A stretch of DNA of 64,000 bases from positions 13,091,290 to 13,155,289 of the forward strand of contig OY744609.1 in NCBI GenBank assembly GCA_963556255.1, written 5' to 3'. Below, one piece after another: positions 10,714 to 21,185 of this stretch (within the stretch, counting starts at the first letter, position 1; every line of letters starts with the position of its first letter). The notes under the pieces are model-generated. The model was not told the origin of the DNA. It ran no database searches and saw nothing but the letters and a program-made list of their open reading frames with translations. Source of the DNA: Allolobophora icterica (lineage: Eukaryota; Annelida; Clitellata; Crassiclitellata; Lumbricidae). The translations under genes and the position numbers were made by a program.

Positions 10714-12089
10714 TAGTGTTGTTTTAATAATGTCTCAATTTTAGTTTTAGTTTTAGTTATGATTGTTAGTCTTCAATTTTAGTTTTAGTTTTAGTTTTTA
10801 TTGTCTCTGAATATTAGTTTTAGTTTTCGTTTTAGTTTTCATGGATGAATTTTAGTTTTAGTTTTAGTTTTAGTAAGTTAATTTTAGTTTTAGTTTTAGT
10901 AAGTTAATTTTAGTTTGAATTTTAATCAGTTAATTTCAGTTCAGTTTAAGTAATTTAATTTCAGTTTTAGCAATTCTTTAATTTTTAATTATTTAATTCT
11001 AATTAGACACAAATGGGGGGCTACCGAAATAATCAGACTGTTCAATGGTTCAAGTTCAACTAAGCCGTTTAAAGTTAGAAAAATACTAATTAATGAAGGG
11101 CAAACTGTGCTTCAAAAGCACTTTCCTCTGATTTTGAAAAGTTTATTTCGCCTGCCATTGGTCAGCCATCCACGACTTCCACATGTGGAAAAATGCACTC
11201 TACAAAAGCTTCTGATGCAGGCCAGGCCAATATATTGCTATACACATGACTTCATAAGTCTCATGAATAACAGACTTGATTTCATTACTTGACCAACATA
11301 TCTTCTGTAACTGACCCTCACGACACCTTCCCCGACCCACACGATGCAGAGATGAAATTTATTCAGGCGACATGCTTTAGCGAAAAGCGTGATGGGCTTA
11401 AATTTAGTCCCTGGGTCTACGCAAATGTGCGGGGCGTGAAAGCATCCACTAGGGCCTACGAAGCAGCATAGGAAATATACAGTTTCGTGAGTCGTAACTG
11501 GGAGGTTTAAGCTTAAGTAGGCCTATTATTGACCAACATGCCGCCTCAACGAAAAATTAGGAACGCGAAATTAGGAAGAAATTGTGTTTTTTCGAATATT
11601 CACAAGTTCACAACTAAACTTCCACATGTGCCGCTGAAAACCTATACCATATACCCACGCGCGACCTGATTTCGACGTCAATTAATAAAACTATAGGTGA
11701 AATGCAGCCGAAGCAAATACATTTAATAATGGCCGAAGATGTGTATTCACATGCGATTGGTTGGTATGATATTTTCGAGGGTCTGCGTTGAGATGCTTAT
11801 CAAGGCAGCACAGTACAAAATTAATGGCGAATTAAGTTAGGAGAAATTACAAGCAAAACAATGGAAAAATTACATTTAAAAAACTAAGTTTTAATATGGT
11901 AAATATCGTTTTCGTTTTCGTTTGATCAATTTTCGTTTCGTTTTAGTTTTTATTGTTACAATTTTCGTTTTAGTTTTAGTTTTTGTTGTCTGCGTATTTT
12001 CGTTTTAGTTTTAGTTTTCGTTAACGAAAACGTTTAAATTTCGTTAATTGCCATTTTCGTTTTCGTTTTCGTTAACGAAAACAACACTA
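10714..12089 (+). mobile_element. hAT-type non-autonomous element with TTTTAG arrays
   Basis: Begins TAGTGTTGTTTT and ends AAAACAACACTA, a 12-bp perfect TIR. A perfect 8-bp target duplication CTCCCGAT lies at 10706-10713 and 12090-12097. Both ends carry subterminal arrays of TTTTAGTTTTAG (left) and TTTTCGTTTTAG/GTTAACGAAAAC (right). The interior has no convincing transposase. At 1376 bp it is long for a MITE. Superfamily is inferred from the 8-bp duplication. Confidence 0.9.
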
Positions 12090-12239
12090 CTCCCGATCAA
12101 TTCACTGAAGAATGAGCCGGGTCACGGCCACACGGTCGCCTTAGATACACGCAGTGGTTAAATTGCTCATCCAGAGGTGGTGGGTCTCTAAATATTTGCA
12201 AATCCAAAAACCTACGGCTAATCCTAAATTAGGCCTACA

Positions 12240-12505
12240 ACAGGGGCATCATTTCAGCTTTTTCCAGGGGGAGGCAAAAAAGAGGTTAAAAAAATTTCCG
12301 CGCTCACGCGTTAAAATATTTTTTCGCCTTTTTTGGTGTTTCTTTAAAAATGCTTAGTATTTAGTCTGCATGTGCAAACTGTAAGCTGCAAATGAGTTTT
12401 TTTTTTTACCCCTTTCTTCTTCCTCCTTTTCTTTTTCACATATTTTTTTCTTTTTTTCCAAAAAAACGGGGGATGCCCCTGCCCCCCCCAAAGGACGTCC
12501 CTGAA
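12240..12505. mobile_element. Possible decayed MITE
   Basis: CAGGGGCATCATTTCAG at the left and GGATGCCCCTG plus GGACGTCCCTG at the right form an imperfect inverted repeat around an A/T-rich interior. No clean target duplication is found (GCCTACAA versus AATTACAA). Confidence 0.35.
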
Positions 12506-12804
12506 TTACAACATGCATGAAACACGACACATCACCGATAATTGAAAGCAAAAACATTAAGATTGAAACATAATATTGCTTTACATAACATGTTACAGAA
12601 GACTATAGGCTTTGATGCTGACTTGGAAACATTTCCATACTGCCCTGCATGCTTCTGTGGCTGTGAACGTTTTCGGTGCTTTGCACTTGCAAAAATCTGT
12701 TGCACGCTAACCACTACACTACCTATCCCGCCAGGGCAGAAATTTGGTTCGAGGTTTCTGCTCCACTTGTGCACCCTAGCTAACTCAGCTATAATGAGTA
12801 CACC

Positions 12805-12930
12805 GACAGTCCACTGTCGGTGGGAAGACAAGACGGCGAGGGAGAGGACTGGTCACCCGCCCTCATATGCCAAGGCTAAGAAAACGAAGTCGCTAACACT
12901 TCATACCCGTGGCTGTCTGATGACTCTGAT
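12805..12930. repeat. Dispersed repeat (GGTGGGAAGACAAGACGGCG family), copy 1
   Basis: About 125 bp that recurs at 55655-55800 and 58335-58460, with blocks GGTGGGAAGAC, ACGGCGAGGGAGAGGACT, GAAGTCGCTAACAC. Probably a SINE body. Confidence 0.75.
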
Positions 12931-13190
12931 CAGGGCTAGATTAATAGCTTAATTTAAGGGACTGCAAGAAAATCTGTTGCAGCATGACGACCCTTAGTAA
13001 TCCATCCACGTACGATAGCTTTCTTTGCACGCTTGCCAACTTTCTTTTTGACATTATCTGCAGACTGCATGCACGATAACTATAACTAATCAAATGACGT
13101 GCTATTCCAGATTTTCAAACGATTCCAGCTCAGCCTTCCGAAATTCCGCAAACGAGTTATTAATGAAGCAAACTACTGTGTTATCGCTAT

Positions 13191-13640
13191 CAGGGCCGCC
13201 GACAGAAATTCCGGGCCCCTAGGCAGAGCAGTCACGGGCCCCTAGGCAGAGCAGTCGCGGGCCCCTAGGCAGAGCAGTCGCGGGCCCCTATGCCGAACAA
13301 TCACGGCAGAGCAGTTACGGGCCTCTAAACTATCTTTAGGCTTTATATTAATATTATGGTCGTACGAAAAAATAAGAAAAAAATAAAAATGAAACAATAA
13401 AAGTGCGGGTACGACCGTATGATATTATATTTATATATACAACTATGATTTTATTCAGATGCTTATAGTTTAAACTGATTGTAGTTAAGCGTCAGATAAT
13501 ATTTTCATTAAGGCATAAACCATAAACTTTGCATAACTGATCATAATATTTTTCATAAGTTGATTGTGGGCCCGGGCCCCTAAAAAGTCGCCGGGCCCCT
13601 GGGCATTTGCCCCCATTGCCCCTCCCTCTCTGCGGGCCTG
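13191..13640 (+). mobile_element. hAT-type MITE (CAGGGCCGCCGAC family)
   Basis: Begins CAGGGCCGCCGAC and ends CTGCGGGCCTG. A perfect 8-bp duplication ATCGCTAT lies at 13183-13190 and 13641-13648. Four tandem copies of GGGCCCCTAGGCAGAGCAGT follow the left end. A relic of the right end is seen at 38220-38300. Confidence 0.88.
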
Positions 13641-13648
13641 ATCGCTAT

Positions 13649-14289
13649 CGCTCAGATGTAGGCCCAAATCTACTTCTGCTGCCACAGCCTTGGGTTACTA
13701 CTCTTCGGCAGCGATTATAAAACAGCAGGCGATTTAAGTAAAGTAGGTTTCTATCAATCCTAGTGAATATTGAACCGCACTGTGAGGATGACGAATGCTA
13801 ATCTGATCTTCGGTGGTGGATCTCCCTATTGAGGTGATGGGTCTCCCTTCTTAGGTGGCGGATCTCATAATTTGGGTGGTGGGTCTCACAGTGCAGGTGG
13901 CGGATCTCAAATCAGAGGTGCCGGATCTCAGATCCGGCGGGATCCGGCTGAATTTAACCACTGGATACACGTCTATATTTACATATAACCCTGTCCAGTT
14001 CAGTCTCAACACGCCATTCATTTCTCATAATGACCGCTGGTGGCTGGTCGACTGAGGAGTAGCGAAGACAACTGTGCACGTCTGCTGTTTAAAAAAGATT
14101 CTCTTCATACCATTATTTTGTCCATGGCAGTCACACAATAATGTTACACCCACAAAGATATATTTGCAAATAAGTAGAAGTTCCGCAAGTACGACCAACA
14201 CCATAACAGCAAGGTTATCATATCACAGTCCTGCACTCCTGCAGTATAATTCCTGCAATTTTGCGCCGAGGTTTTGATTAAATAGAAAA
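13649..14289. other. Non-coding stretch
   Basis: No gene recognised. A small run of GGTGGCGGATCTC-like repeats lies at 13800-13940. Confidence 0.35.
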
Positions 14290-15133
14290 TTAAGTCTGTA
14301 TTACGTCACTGCTGTATCTCCTCTGTCGTCATCTATCTTTCCTGTTTGTGACGTCATAGCTCTATTTTTCTCTCTGTCGCCCCTATCTTTCCTTTTTCTG
14401 TCGTCACTGCTATATCTCTGTGTCACCCTCTATCTTTCCTGTTTGTGACGTCGCTGCTCTATCTCTCTCGATCTCCTTCTATCTTTCCTGTTTGTTACGT
14501 ATCTGCGTTTGTCGCCCTCTATCTTTCCTATTTGTGACGTCACTGCTGTATCTCGCTGTGCCGCCTCTGTCATTGCTGTTTGTGACATGACTGATATATC
14601 TCTCTGTTTCGCCAACTTTCTTTCTTGTTTGTTACGTCACCGCTGTATCTCTCGTGTCGCCCTCTATCTTTCTTGTTTGCTACGTCACTGCTGTATCTTT
14701 CTGTGTCGCCCTCTATCTTTCCTGTTTGTGACGTTACTGCTCTATCTCTCTGTGTCGCTCTCTATATTTCCTGTTTGTAGCGTCACAGCTCTATCTCTCT
14801 GTGTGACCGCCTATCTTTCCTTTTTGTGACGTCGCTGCTGTTTCTCTGTGTCGCCCTCTATCGTTCCTGTTTGTGACTTCACTGCTCTATCTCTCTCAAT
14901 CGCTCTCTATCTTTCGTGTTTGATACGTCACAGCTGTATCTCTCTATGTCGTCATCTATCGCTCCTGTTTGTTACGTCACTGCTGTATCTGTTTGTATCG
15001 CCCTCTGTCTTTTCTGTTTGTTAGGTCACTGCTCTTCTGTGTCGCTCTCTATCTTTCCTGTCTGTAACGTCACTGCTGCATCTCTGGGTGTCGCCCTCTC
15101 TCTTTCCGGTTTGCTACGTCACTGCTCTACCTC
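14290..15133. repeat. Minisatellite of ~55-bp units bearing TGACGTCA
   Basis: About 15 imperfect units of the type TTTGTGACGTCACTGCT + CTATCTCTCTGTGTCGCC + CTCTATCTTTCCTG. Many units contain TGACGTCA or TTACGTCAC, the cAMP-response-element core. Translated ORFs over it are repeat artefacts. Confidence 0.93.
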
Positions 15134-15423
15134 GTCCAAATTCATAACATGAATACAAAATCCTAGGCATGAAAATCCGAAACCTGGATTTTCGGACTCG
15201 TCATTTCTAAAGTCTGTTCTCACCCAGTTCCACGTGTGGATAAGCTACTAAATGCAAATTTTAACGTGAAATTCGAGTCTGTATCTGAAAGTGGAACCTG
15301 TGGCAAACGAGTTCTTTCCATTCTGAGTGAAAAGACATCAAATTTTAACTTTTTAAGGTAGGGCCTACGCTTTCTTTTAGGACTAGAACCTCTCTGCGCG
15401 AGTTTTAAGGACGTGATGATGAC

Positions 15424-15550
15424 CAGTGTTTAATCTAGACGTCTTTGGGGTGGGGGAAATTGCCCCCCCCCCCTTTGGGGGGATGGGGGGAATTCACCCC
15501 GAGAAACCTTGTTTCCCCCCCCCAGAACAGGGGGACTAGATTAAACACTG
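15424..15550. mobile_element. Short TIR element (CAGTGTTTAATCTAG family), copy 1
   Basis: Starts CAGTGTTTAATCTAGAC and ends CTAGATTAAACACTG, a 15-bp TIR, with a G/C-rich interior. Flanked by GATGATGAC (15415-15423) and GATGATGTC (15551-15559), a 9-bp duplication with one mismatch. Second copy at 21712-22097. Confidence 0.82.
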
Positions 15551-15559
15551 GATGATGTC

Positions 15560-16305
15560 GAATGACTCAGAAGCATGAGAGATATAATGGTTTCTTTTGT
15601 TGATTATAATATAAATAATGATCACATCTCTTAATAAGTTAAGCACGTGATATTGGCGAATGATGCAGGACAAAAAAGATAGTCTAGTGGTTTCTTTTGT
15701 AAATTATATAAATAATGATTACATACTGTACAAACGTATAATTATAGGCAGAGTGCAACATAAAGGACTTCAGTATCTGGTTATCCTTTATCTAAGCCAA
15801 CAGTCATACCCTATAATAGGTATGTTATCTTGTAAGCTGAGTTACTCAAAAGACTGTGTAATTACACACCAGTAATTAATGTAATCGCGATGTTAGGCGA
15901 TATGGCAGATAATACAAGAAAATTATACAGGACGGAAATAGAACCTTGATAAGCTCTGCGTGGAATACTTAAAGGACATAAGTAAAAATCGTGCAGAGCT
16001 GCTAGATCTTCGAAGTTGGATTGTTAGGCCTACATCGAAAGGAAGTAAACGTCATATCTGGTTAAGTAATCGTAGGGACTAAACAGAATTTATGCTACTG
16101 GCAGTGTCTAGCATCGAACCAACGATCGCGCAACTTTGCCATTGTGAGTTAACCGGACTCAGAACTTCCCTTGATCATCTCTGGACAACCTCTTTGACTT
16201 GACGCAGCGCTCCTGAATAAGCTTGTGCTATTCGCTTAGCTTCAGAGTAGCGCTTTAGAAAGTTTGAGCTTACGATTACGATTACGAAGAATTACAAGTT
16301 ACGCA
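15560..16305. other. Upstream region of otopetrin-like gene B
   Basis: About 750 bp with no recognised element. It should contain the promoter and 5' UTR of gene B. TTACGATTACGATTACG lies about 40 bp before the start codon. Confidence 0.3.
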
Positions 16306-17985
16306 ATGCCATCCAGAAGAATCTGCGAGCAGCAAGAACTGTTAGAGCAGTCGACCGGCCTTACGTCACCGACGCAATCTACATATGCAGGAAGACTTAA
16401 GAGGACGAGCATAGACGAAGAAGAGGACGGTAAGGATCAGATGTTGTTTGTCGCAATGGTATCGATAATGCTCGTCATGGTTGCCCTGGCGATTTCTCAA
16501 ACCATGTCGCCATACACGGTCGAAAACTATGACAGCTCACTAGCACGGACGGTTCTCATTGCTTACATGATTCTCGGATTGTTAATCGTCTTCACCATGT
16601 ATCGCTTTTACAATGCCGTTGCAGAAACACCGAGAATTGCAAGCGATCTTGTGGTAACCAAGGAGAAAATAAAGTACGTTCTCCGCAATTATCTCTCCGT
16701 CATCGGATTAGCATTTTTCTTTCCGTTCGCCTGCATACTCGACTTTTCTCACATCGTTGCTGCGGTAAGTTGTTACGAAGTTTGGGGAATGTGTCCGTTC
16801 TCCACGCGGCACACGTACTGGATCGAAACGTTCTTCCATGTAATGCGAATCCTTTTCATGAGCTCGGAATTGTTCTTCTGTCTCCAGTTCCACGGTACTC
16901 GCTTCCGGCAAAAAGGTGCTACTCGTGGTGCCCTGCTGATCATCATGGCTGTCAATGTCGGGCTCTGGTTTCTGTCGCTAGTTGATGAGACAGAAGAACG
17001 AGGTGAGTTCCCGAAGACCGATATGGAATTAAGGAATAACTGCGACACTGCAGTTAATCTAACCGAGAATTGGCAACTGCAGTGTCTCAACCAGACAAGC
17101 AGGGCATACAATGTTCGACAGTCCATGAGTCGCTACCTCTACCCGTTCACGATCGAGTTTCTGCTGCTTGTCGGGGAATTTCTCGCTGCTAAATGTTTCG
17201 TTTGCAAAGCTCAACAATCGGTTGCTGTGGGACAACTAGGAACAGCTGAAGCCGTCGACCAACAAAGACCAACCGTAACTGGTCAAACGAGATCCTCTGA
17301 AGATCGTAGCGTCTGCTTTCTGTCAGGACTGATCGTTGCCGTTAGCGTATTTGCAAGTATTGTCTCCATCGCTTTGTCCTTCGATTATTTCACAGATTCA
17401 TCTGCACAACCGGCAAGTTCTACAACTTGTAACGCGTATTACATCTTGGTGCATTCGCTGCTAATTTCACTGACAGTCGTTGGATTCGTATGCGGTTCCG
17501 CTTTCCGGATTAAGAATGAGCGGCTACGAGGCATCGAATGGCTCGTTTTGATGTCAGTATTTGGCCCATTAATGTACGATCTCATACACATAACAGCAGC
17601 AGCCCGTAACTTCTCACTGAATCCACCCGAAACTACAAGCTTGTTCATCGTCCACAAGACTTTGTGTCTCATCCAGTTCATTCTCCAGACGCCTTTCCTC
17701 TTTTGCGCTGATCGATGGAGACTTACGGCGGAACAGCAAAAAATACAGTCGCGGTTCCTGAGCTTGGAAAAACTTCTGAAGACAATAATATTCTGCATGG
17801 CCATCTTAAACCTGTCACACTGGATCACCGACAGTATCCTGTTGACACACGTGGTTGCAGAACGCAACATGGTCGGCAGTAGTTTAACAAGTCCATTGCT
17901 TTTAGAAAGACTTTGCTTTCCGTTTGTTATCTTCTACAGGTTCAATAGCTTCCTGCTGTTTGCGAGAGCATATTTTGGTGATTAG
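16306..17985 (+). CDS. Otopetrin-like proton channel B (intronless, 559 aa)
   Basis: Paralogue of gene A with the same 12-helix plan and signatures. These are FFFPFACILDFSHIVAA in TM3, FMSSELFFCLQFHG in TM4, MSRYLYPFTIEFLLLVGEF in TM6 (the otopetrin YLYPFTIE block), WLVLMSVFGPLM in TM9, FILQTPFLF in TM10, WITDSILL in TM11 and FYRFNSFLLFARAYFGD at the end. The N-terminal tail is much shorter than in A, about 45 residues before TM1. The TM5-TM6 loop holds NLT and NQT sequons. The frame is open for 14 codons upstream with no ATG, so ATG 16306 (G at -3) is taken as the start. No introns. Expected to sit in the plasma membrane as a dimer with two six-helix halves per subunit; that is family knowledge. 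Confidence 0.92.
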   Translation: MPSRRICEQQELLEQSTGLTSPTQSTYAGRLKRTSIDEEEDGKDQMLFVAMVSIMLVMVALAISQTMSPYTVENYDSSLARTVLIAYMILGLLIVFTMYRFYNAVAETPRIASDLVVTKEKIKYVLRNYLSVIGLAFFFPFACILDFSHIVAAVSCYEVWGMCPFSTRHTYWIETFFHVMRILFMSSELFFCLQFHGTRFRQKGATRGALLIIMAVNVGLWFLSLVDETEERGEFPKTDMELRNNCDTAVNLTENWQLQCLNQTSRAYNVRQSMSRYLYPFTIEFLLLVGEFLAAKCFVCKAQQSVAVGQLGTAEAVDQQRPTVTGQTRSSEDRSVCFLSGLIVAVSVFASIVSIALSFDYFTDSSAQPASSTTCNAYYILVHSLLISLTVVGFVCGSAFRIKNERLRGIEWLVLMSVFGPLMYDLIHITAAARNFSLNPPETTSLFIVHKTLCLIQFILQTPFLFCADRWRLTAEQQKIQSRFLSLEKLLKTIIFCMAILNLSHWITDSILLTHVVAERNMVGSSLTSPLLLERLCFPFVIFYRFNSFLLFARAYFGD

Positions 17986-18175
17986 TTGTATAGGTCCCTA
18001 ATCGCAGCTACCCTTATAGGCTACCTTCACAATTACACCATTCTACATCGAAGCCTAGATAAATAAGCTAAGAATGTCTCAACATAGACCTATATTACAA
18101 GCCAATTATGACTTCGAATGCTGCAACGTGTTCGTAAAATCCGAAATCTGATGTCATGCAGACAAAACTAAGACC

Positions 18176-19106
18176 CAAACTTGTTGTCCTCGAGACCAAG
18201 GTCTTGGTCTCGAGTGCACTCGAGTTCGTTTTTAAAGTCTTATTCTTGGTCTTGAGACCAAAAGTCTTGGTCTTGGTCTTGAGGTTCAAAGTCTTGGTCT
18301 TGGTCCTGAGGTTCAAAGTCTTGGTCTTGTTTTTTCAAGACCAAGACCAAGACCGGCTCTCAATATGAACAGTCATTTAACAGAATTCAAGAATTAAAAA
18401 ATTTATCAAGCCTGTTTGCATCATAGCCTACGACAAATACGTATACGCGGACGCATGCAAGTCTTGTTGGTCAGGAAAACCCATCGGCAGCAGCAACTAA
18501 GTTATGCTGTGTCTGGAAGCCTTGCCGAGACTTTTCCTGAAGCCAGACGGTCTGATAAACCATGGGAAAATTGGGAAGATTTCAAAGAGGTTCACGATTT
18601 GTACATTTACATTCAGTGCTAGAAAAGCTACCCATTGTGTGTGCCAGCGACTTCAGCACGTGTAGAACGTATTCTTTCACACGCGGAATTTTTATGAGGC
18701 CCACCAGGCACGTCTTGGTCAGAAAATTCTGAGCGAATTGCTTTTATAAAATACAAAAGGCATTTGGAATAACATTTTGCATGAAGAAAATACGAATTCG
18801 GAATTCTCTACAGTCTGCATTTAAAGTTAATTTGCCTGAATAAAATGAAAGACTCACGTTTTCATTAAAATAGCGAGTACCGTAGTTCGACTTGACATTT
18901 TTTTGTAAGGAAAAGAAGTCTTGGGCTGAATGTGATTTTTGTAGTCTTGGTCTCGGTCTTGGTCTTGAGGTTCAAAGTCTTGGTCCTGGTCTCGAGGTTA
19001 ATTCAAAGTCTTGGTCTTGGTCTTGAGGTTCAAAGTCTTGGTCTTGGTCTCGAGGTTCAAAGTCTTGGTCTTGGTCTTGAGGTTTAAGGTCTTGACAACA
19101 AGCCTG
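18176..19106 (+). mobile_element. hAT-type non-autonomous element, GGTCTT-array family, copy 2
   Basis: Same element as 7091-8011. Left end CAAACTTGTTGTC, right end GACAACAAGCCTG, with a perfect 8-bp duplication CTAAGACC at 18168-18175 and 19107-19114. The subterminal arrays and the central unique part align with copy 1. It starts less than 200 bp behind the stop of otopetrin B. Confidence 0.9.
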
Positions 19107-19114
19107 CTAAGACC

Positions 19115-20391
19115 ACACTCCAAAGTTTGGATAACGTACGTAGGCCTACGTGCGAAGCCCAACAAAGGAAGTAGAAATCCAATTCAAATATGAAAGTCTG
19201 GAAATCGAAGACCATATATAATCTGTTGCCCCGAACATTTCGTCAATCTGTGTAACTGTAGGTATATCTGTACTACCGTAAGTGTAACTGTAACTAGGCC
19301 TATAGGCACTACATAGTAATTAACTATTAAAAATTATAAAGAAAATTTCTGGTGTTGTCTGATGAAGCTTATTATGTAGGCCTCTAATGGTTATATGGAG
19401 CCTACTCGACTCGGGCGATCGGTCGCTCGAGGTAAATATACATGCTGCCTTAATATTGTTTCAGATTATAATGTAATCTAATTCGCTGTAAATTAAAAGG
19501 CTTAAATCTTCGAAGTTTCTCAGCGCCACACAAAAGCCATGTCAGGGAGACCAGCTTATCGCCGGATCTATCTCAAATCAAGCCCGCTAGGCCCAGTGCT
19601 TTTTTTCTAGAAAAAATAGGTTCCGGAACTGAACAATAGGTTCCGGAACTGAACAATTATGAAAGGACTAAAATCCAGAGAAAACGGGGTTGGGGCTGGG
19701 AGGGGTCTCAAAAGCGAAACTGGAGAAGAAATTGGTACCCCCACTCTTTAGACCAAAGTTACGCCCCTGGAAGCGGCGATCTTTCGGAATTTGTTTCAAA
19801 GAGCCGGTGCAGCATAGATTAAGGAGTGGTTGCAGAATTTAAGAGGGGGAAAACTATAGATGCCGAGCTAGAGAAATGTGTGAAAAGAATCGAGTAGATC
19901 TGGGTGATGGCATGCTAAATATTTTTGGCGAATGAAACGAGGGTTGGGAGGTTTGGATAGTGTTGCAGGTGAGAGATCACAATTTGTAATGATGCGCTGA
20001 GGGATTTAAGCCAATGGAGTGATTTGACAACTGGGGTAGGCTTATGTTAAATGTGGTCGTGTTTGGAAGTTTTGGTGACTGCACGGGCAAGAGGGTTTTG
20101 GACTGTTTGTAGGTGTTCTAGCTGAGATATATACGACTTCGTAATCGTAATCTCGAGATTTCTACATCGCCCAAAAAAGCGAAGTCGCGGGAACCAGTTT
20201 ACTCACAGGCGCTCAGTCAAATCATAATCGATAGGCTGGTGGAGGGGATATCGGTTCCAGGTCAAGATCCAAAGGGGCAATCAGGCAGACATCAATGACT
20301 TATATACGTCGTTATCAGACTGCTATACGACTTTCAACAATCTCGTCTCATACAACTGTGTAACAATGAATTCTATTTTGCCGTTATCATA
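19115..20391. other. Transposon remnants, no gene
   Basis: 19594-19725 is a truncated copy of the 60898-61163 element (GTGCTTTTTTTCTAGAAAAAA, GGTTCCGGAACTGAAC twice). 20140-20290 is homologous to 1060-1200 next to the LINE fragment. The rest is unrecognised. Confidence 0.55.
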
Positions 20392-20625
20392 ATGCCGGAC
20401 ACTTCAAGTAAAATCGCAACTGGAAAGCTTTTATCTACGACCTTCTTCTATCTTATACTACTGAATCTATCCAGCCCATTATGCGGTTCTACTTCTAGCC
20501 TGGCGATTCACAAATTACATCATACTAGAGAAATTAAGAGGGCCAAAAGTTTGCGGACAGATACATGTATTGGCAAAAGGCGTCATAGCTCTGCGTTGCG
20601 TCACCGCTACACGAAGTATCAGTGA
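20392..20625 (+). CDS. Small ORF with signal peptide and dibasic sites (speculative)
   Basis: A 77-residue ORF. After a short polar start it has a hydrophobic core LLSTTFFYLILLNL (residues 13-26) followed by small residues suited to signal peptidase. It then has dibasic sites and CIGKRR, in which Gly before Lys-Arg is the usual C-terminal amidation signal of neuropeptide precursors. There is only one copy of any peptide, no family match, no transcript evidence and a neighbourhood full of repeats. It may be chance. A at -3 of the ATG. Confidence 0.25.
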   Translation: MPDTSSKIATGKLLSTTFFYLILLNLSSPLCGSTSSLAIHKLHHTREIKRAKSLRTDTCIGKRRHSSALRHRYTKYQ

Positions 20626-21177
20626 CTTGTTCCCGTTTCACAAAGAATAGTAGGCCCTATAGGCCTAAGTGAACCAGAACAACAAACAATGCAAAAAGAC
20701 AGCATGAGACCATTGAGAACACAGAAGTGGAATGAACCCGACTCCGTTTGTCCAAGAGCATAACTTTGCACCACGAAGTTATGTTGACCAAATCCCTCTT
20801 CCTGTCTCTTCCCTTCCCGGCTGTCAACTACAACAGGATGGATGACGTCACCAATTCATGCAAAATAAAACAATATATAGGTAGGCCCCTAAGTAACCTA
20901 CCTTGAAAGCATCAACCCACTGCGAAGGTCAAGTACACATGCATATACTGCCATTAATTGGCGTTGCTTGACCTTGCTTCAAAGCAAAACAACGAGGTCA
21001 CGTCACAAAAATATTTCAGCACAGGGCCAAAAAGCGGTGGTGACTTTTACAAGTGGTGGTGACTGGGCGCCAAAGTCACAATGTAGAGTTACGCCCTTAT
21101 GTTTATCCTATTTGTGTCAGTATTGCTGTCCCGTTCACAGATGTTCTCAACAACTCAAAATATGAAAATATGGCTGA
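20626..21177. other. Non-coding stretch
   Basis: No gene or element ends recognised. Confidence 0.3.
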
Positions 21178-21185
21178 CTATATAC

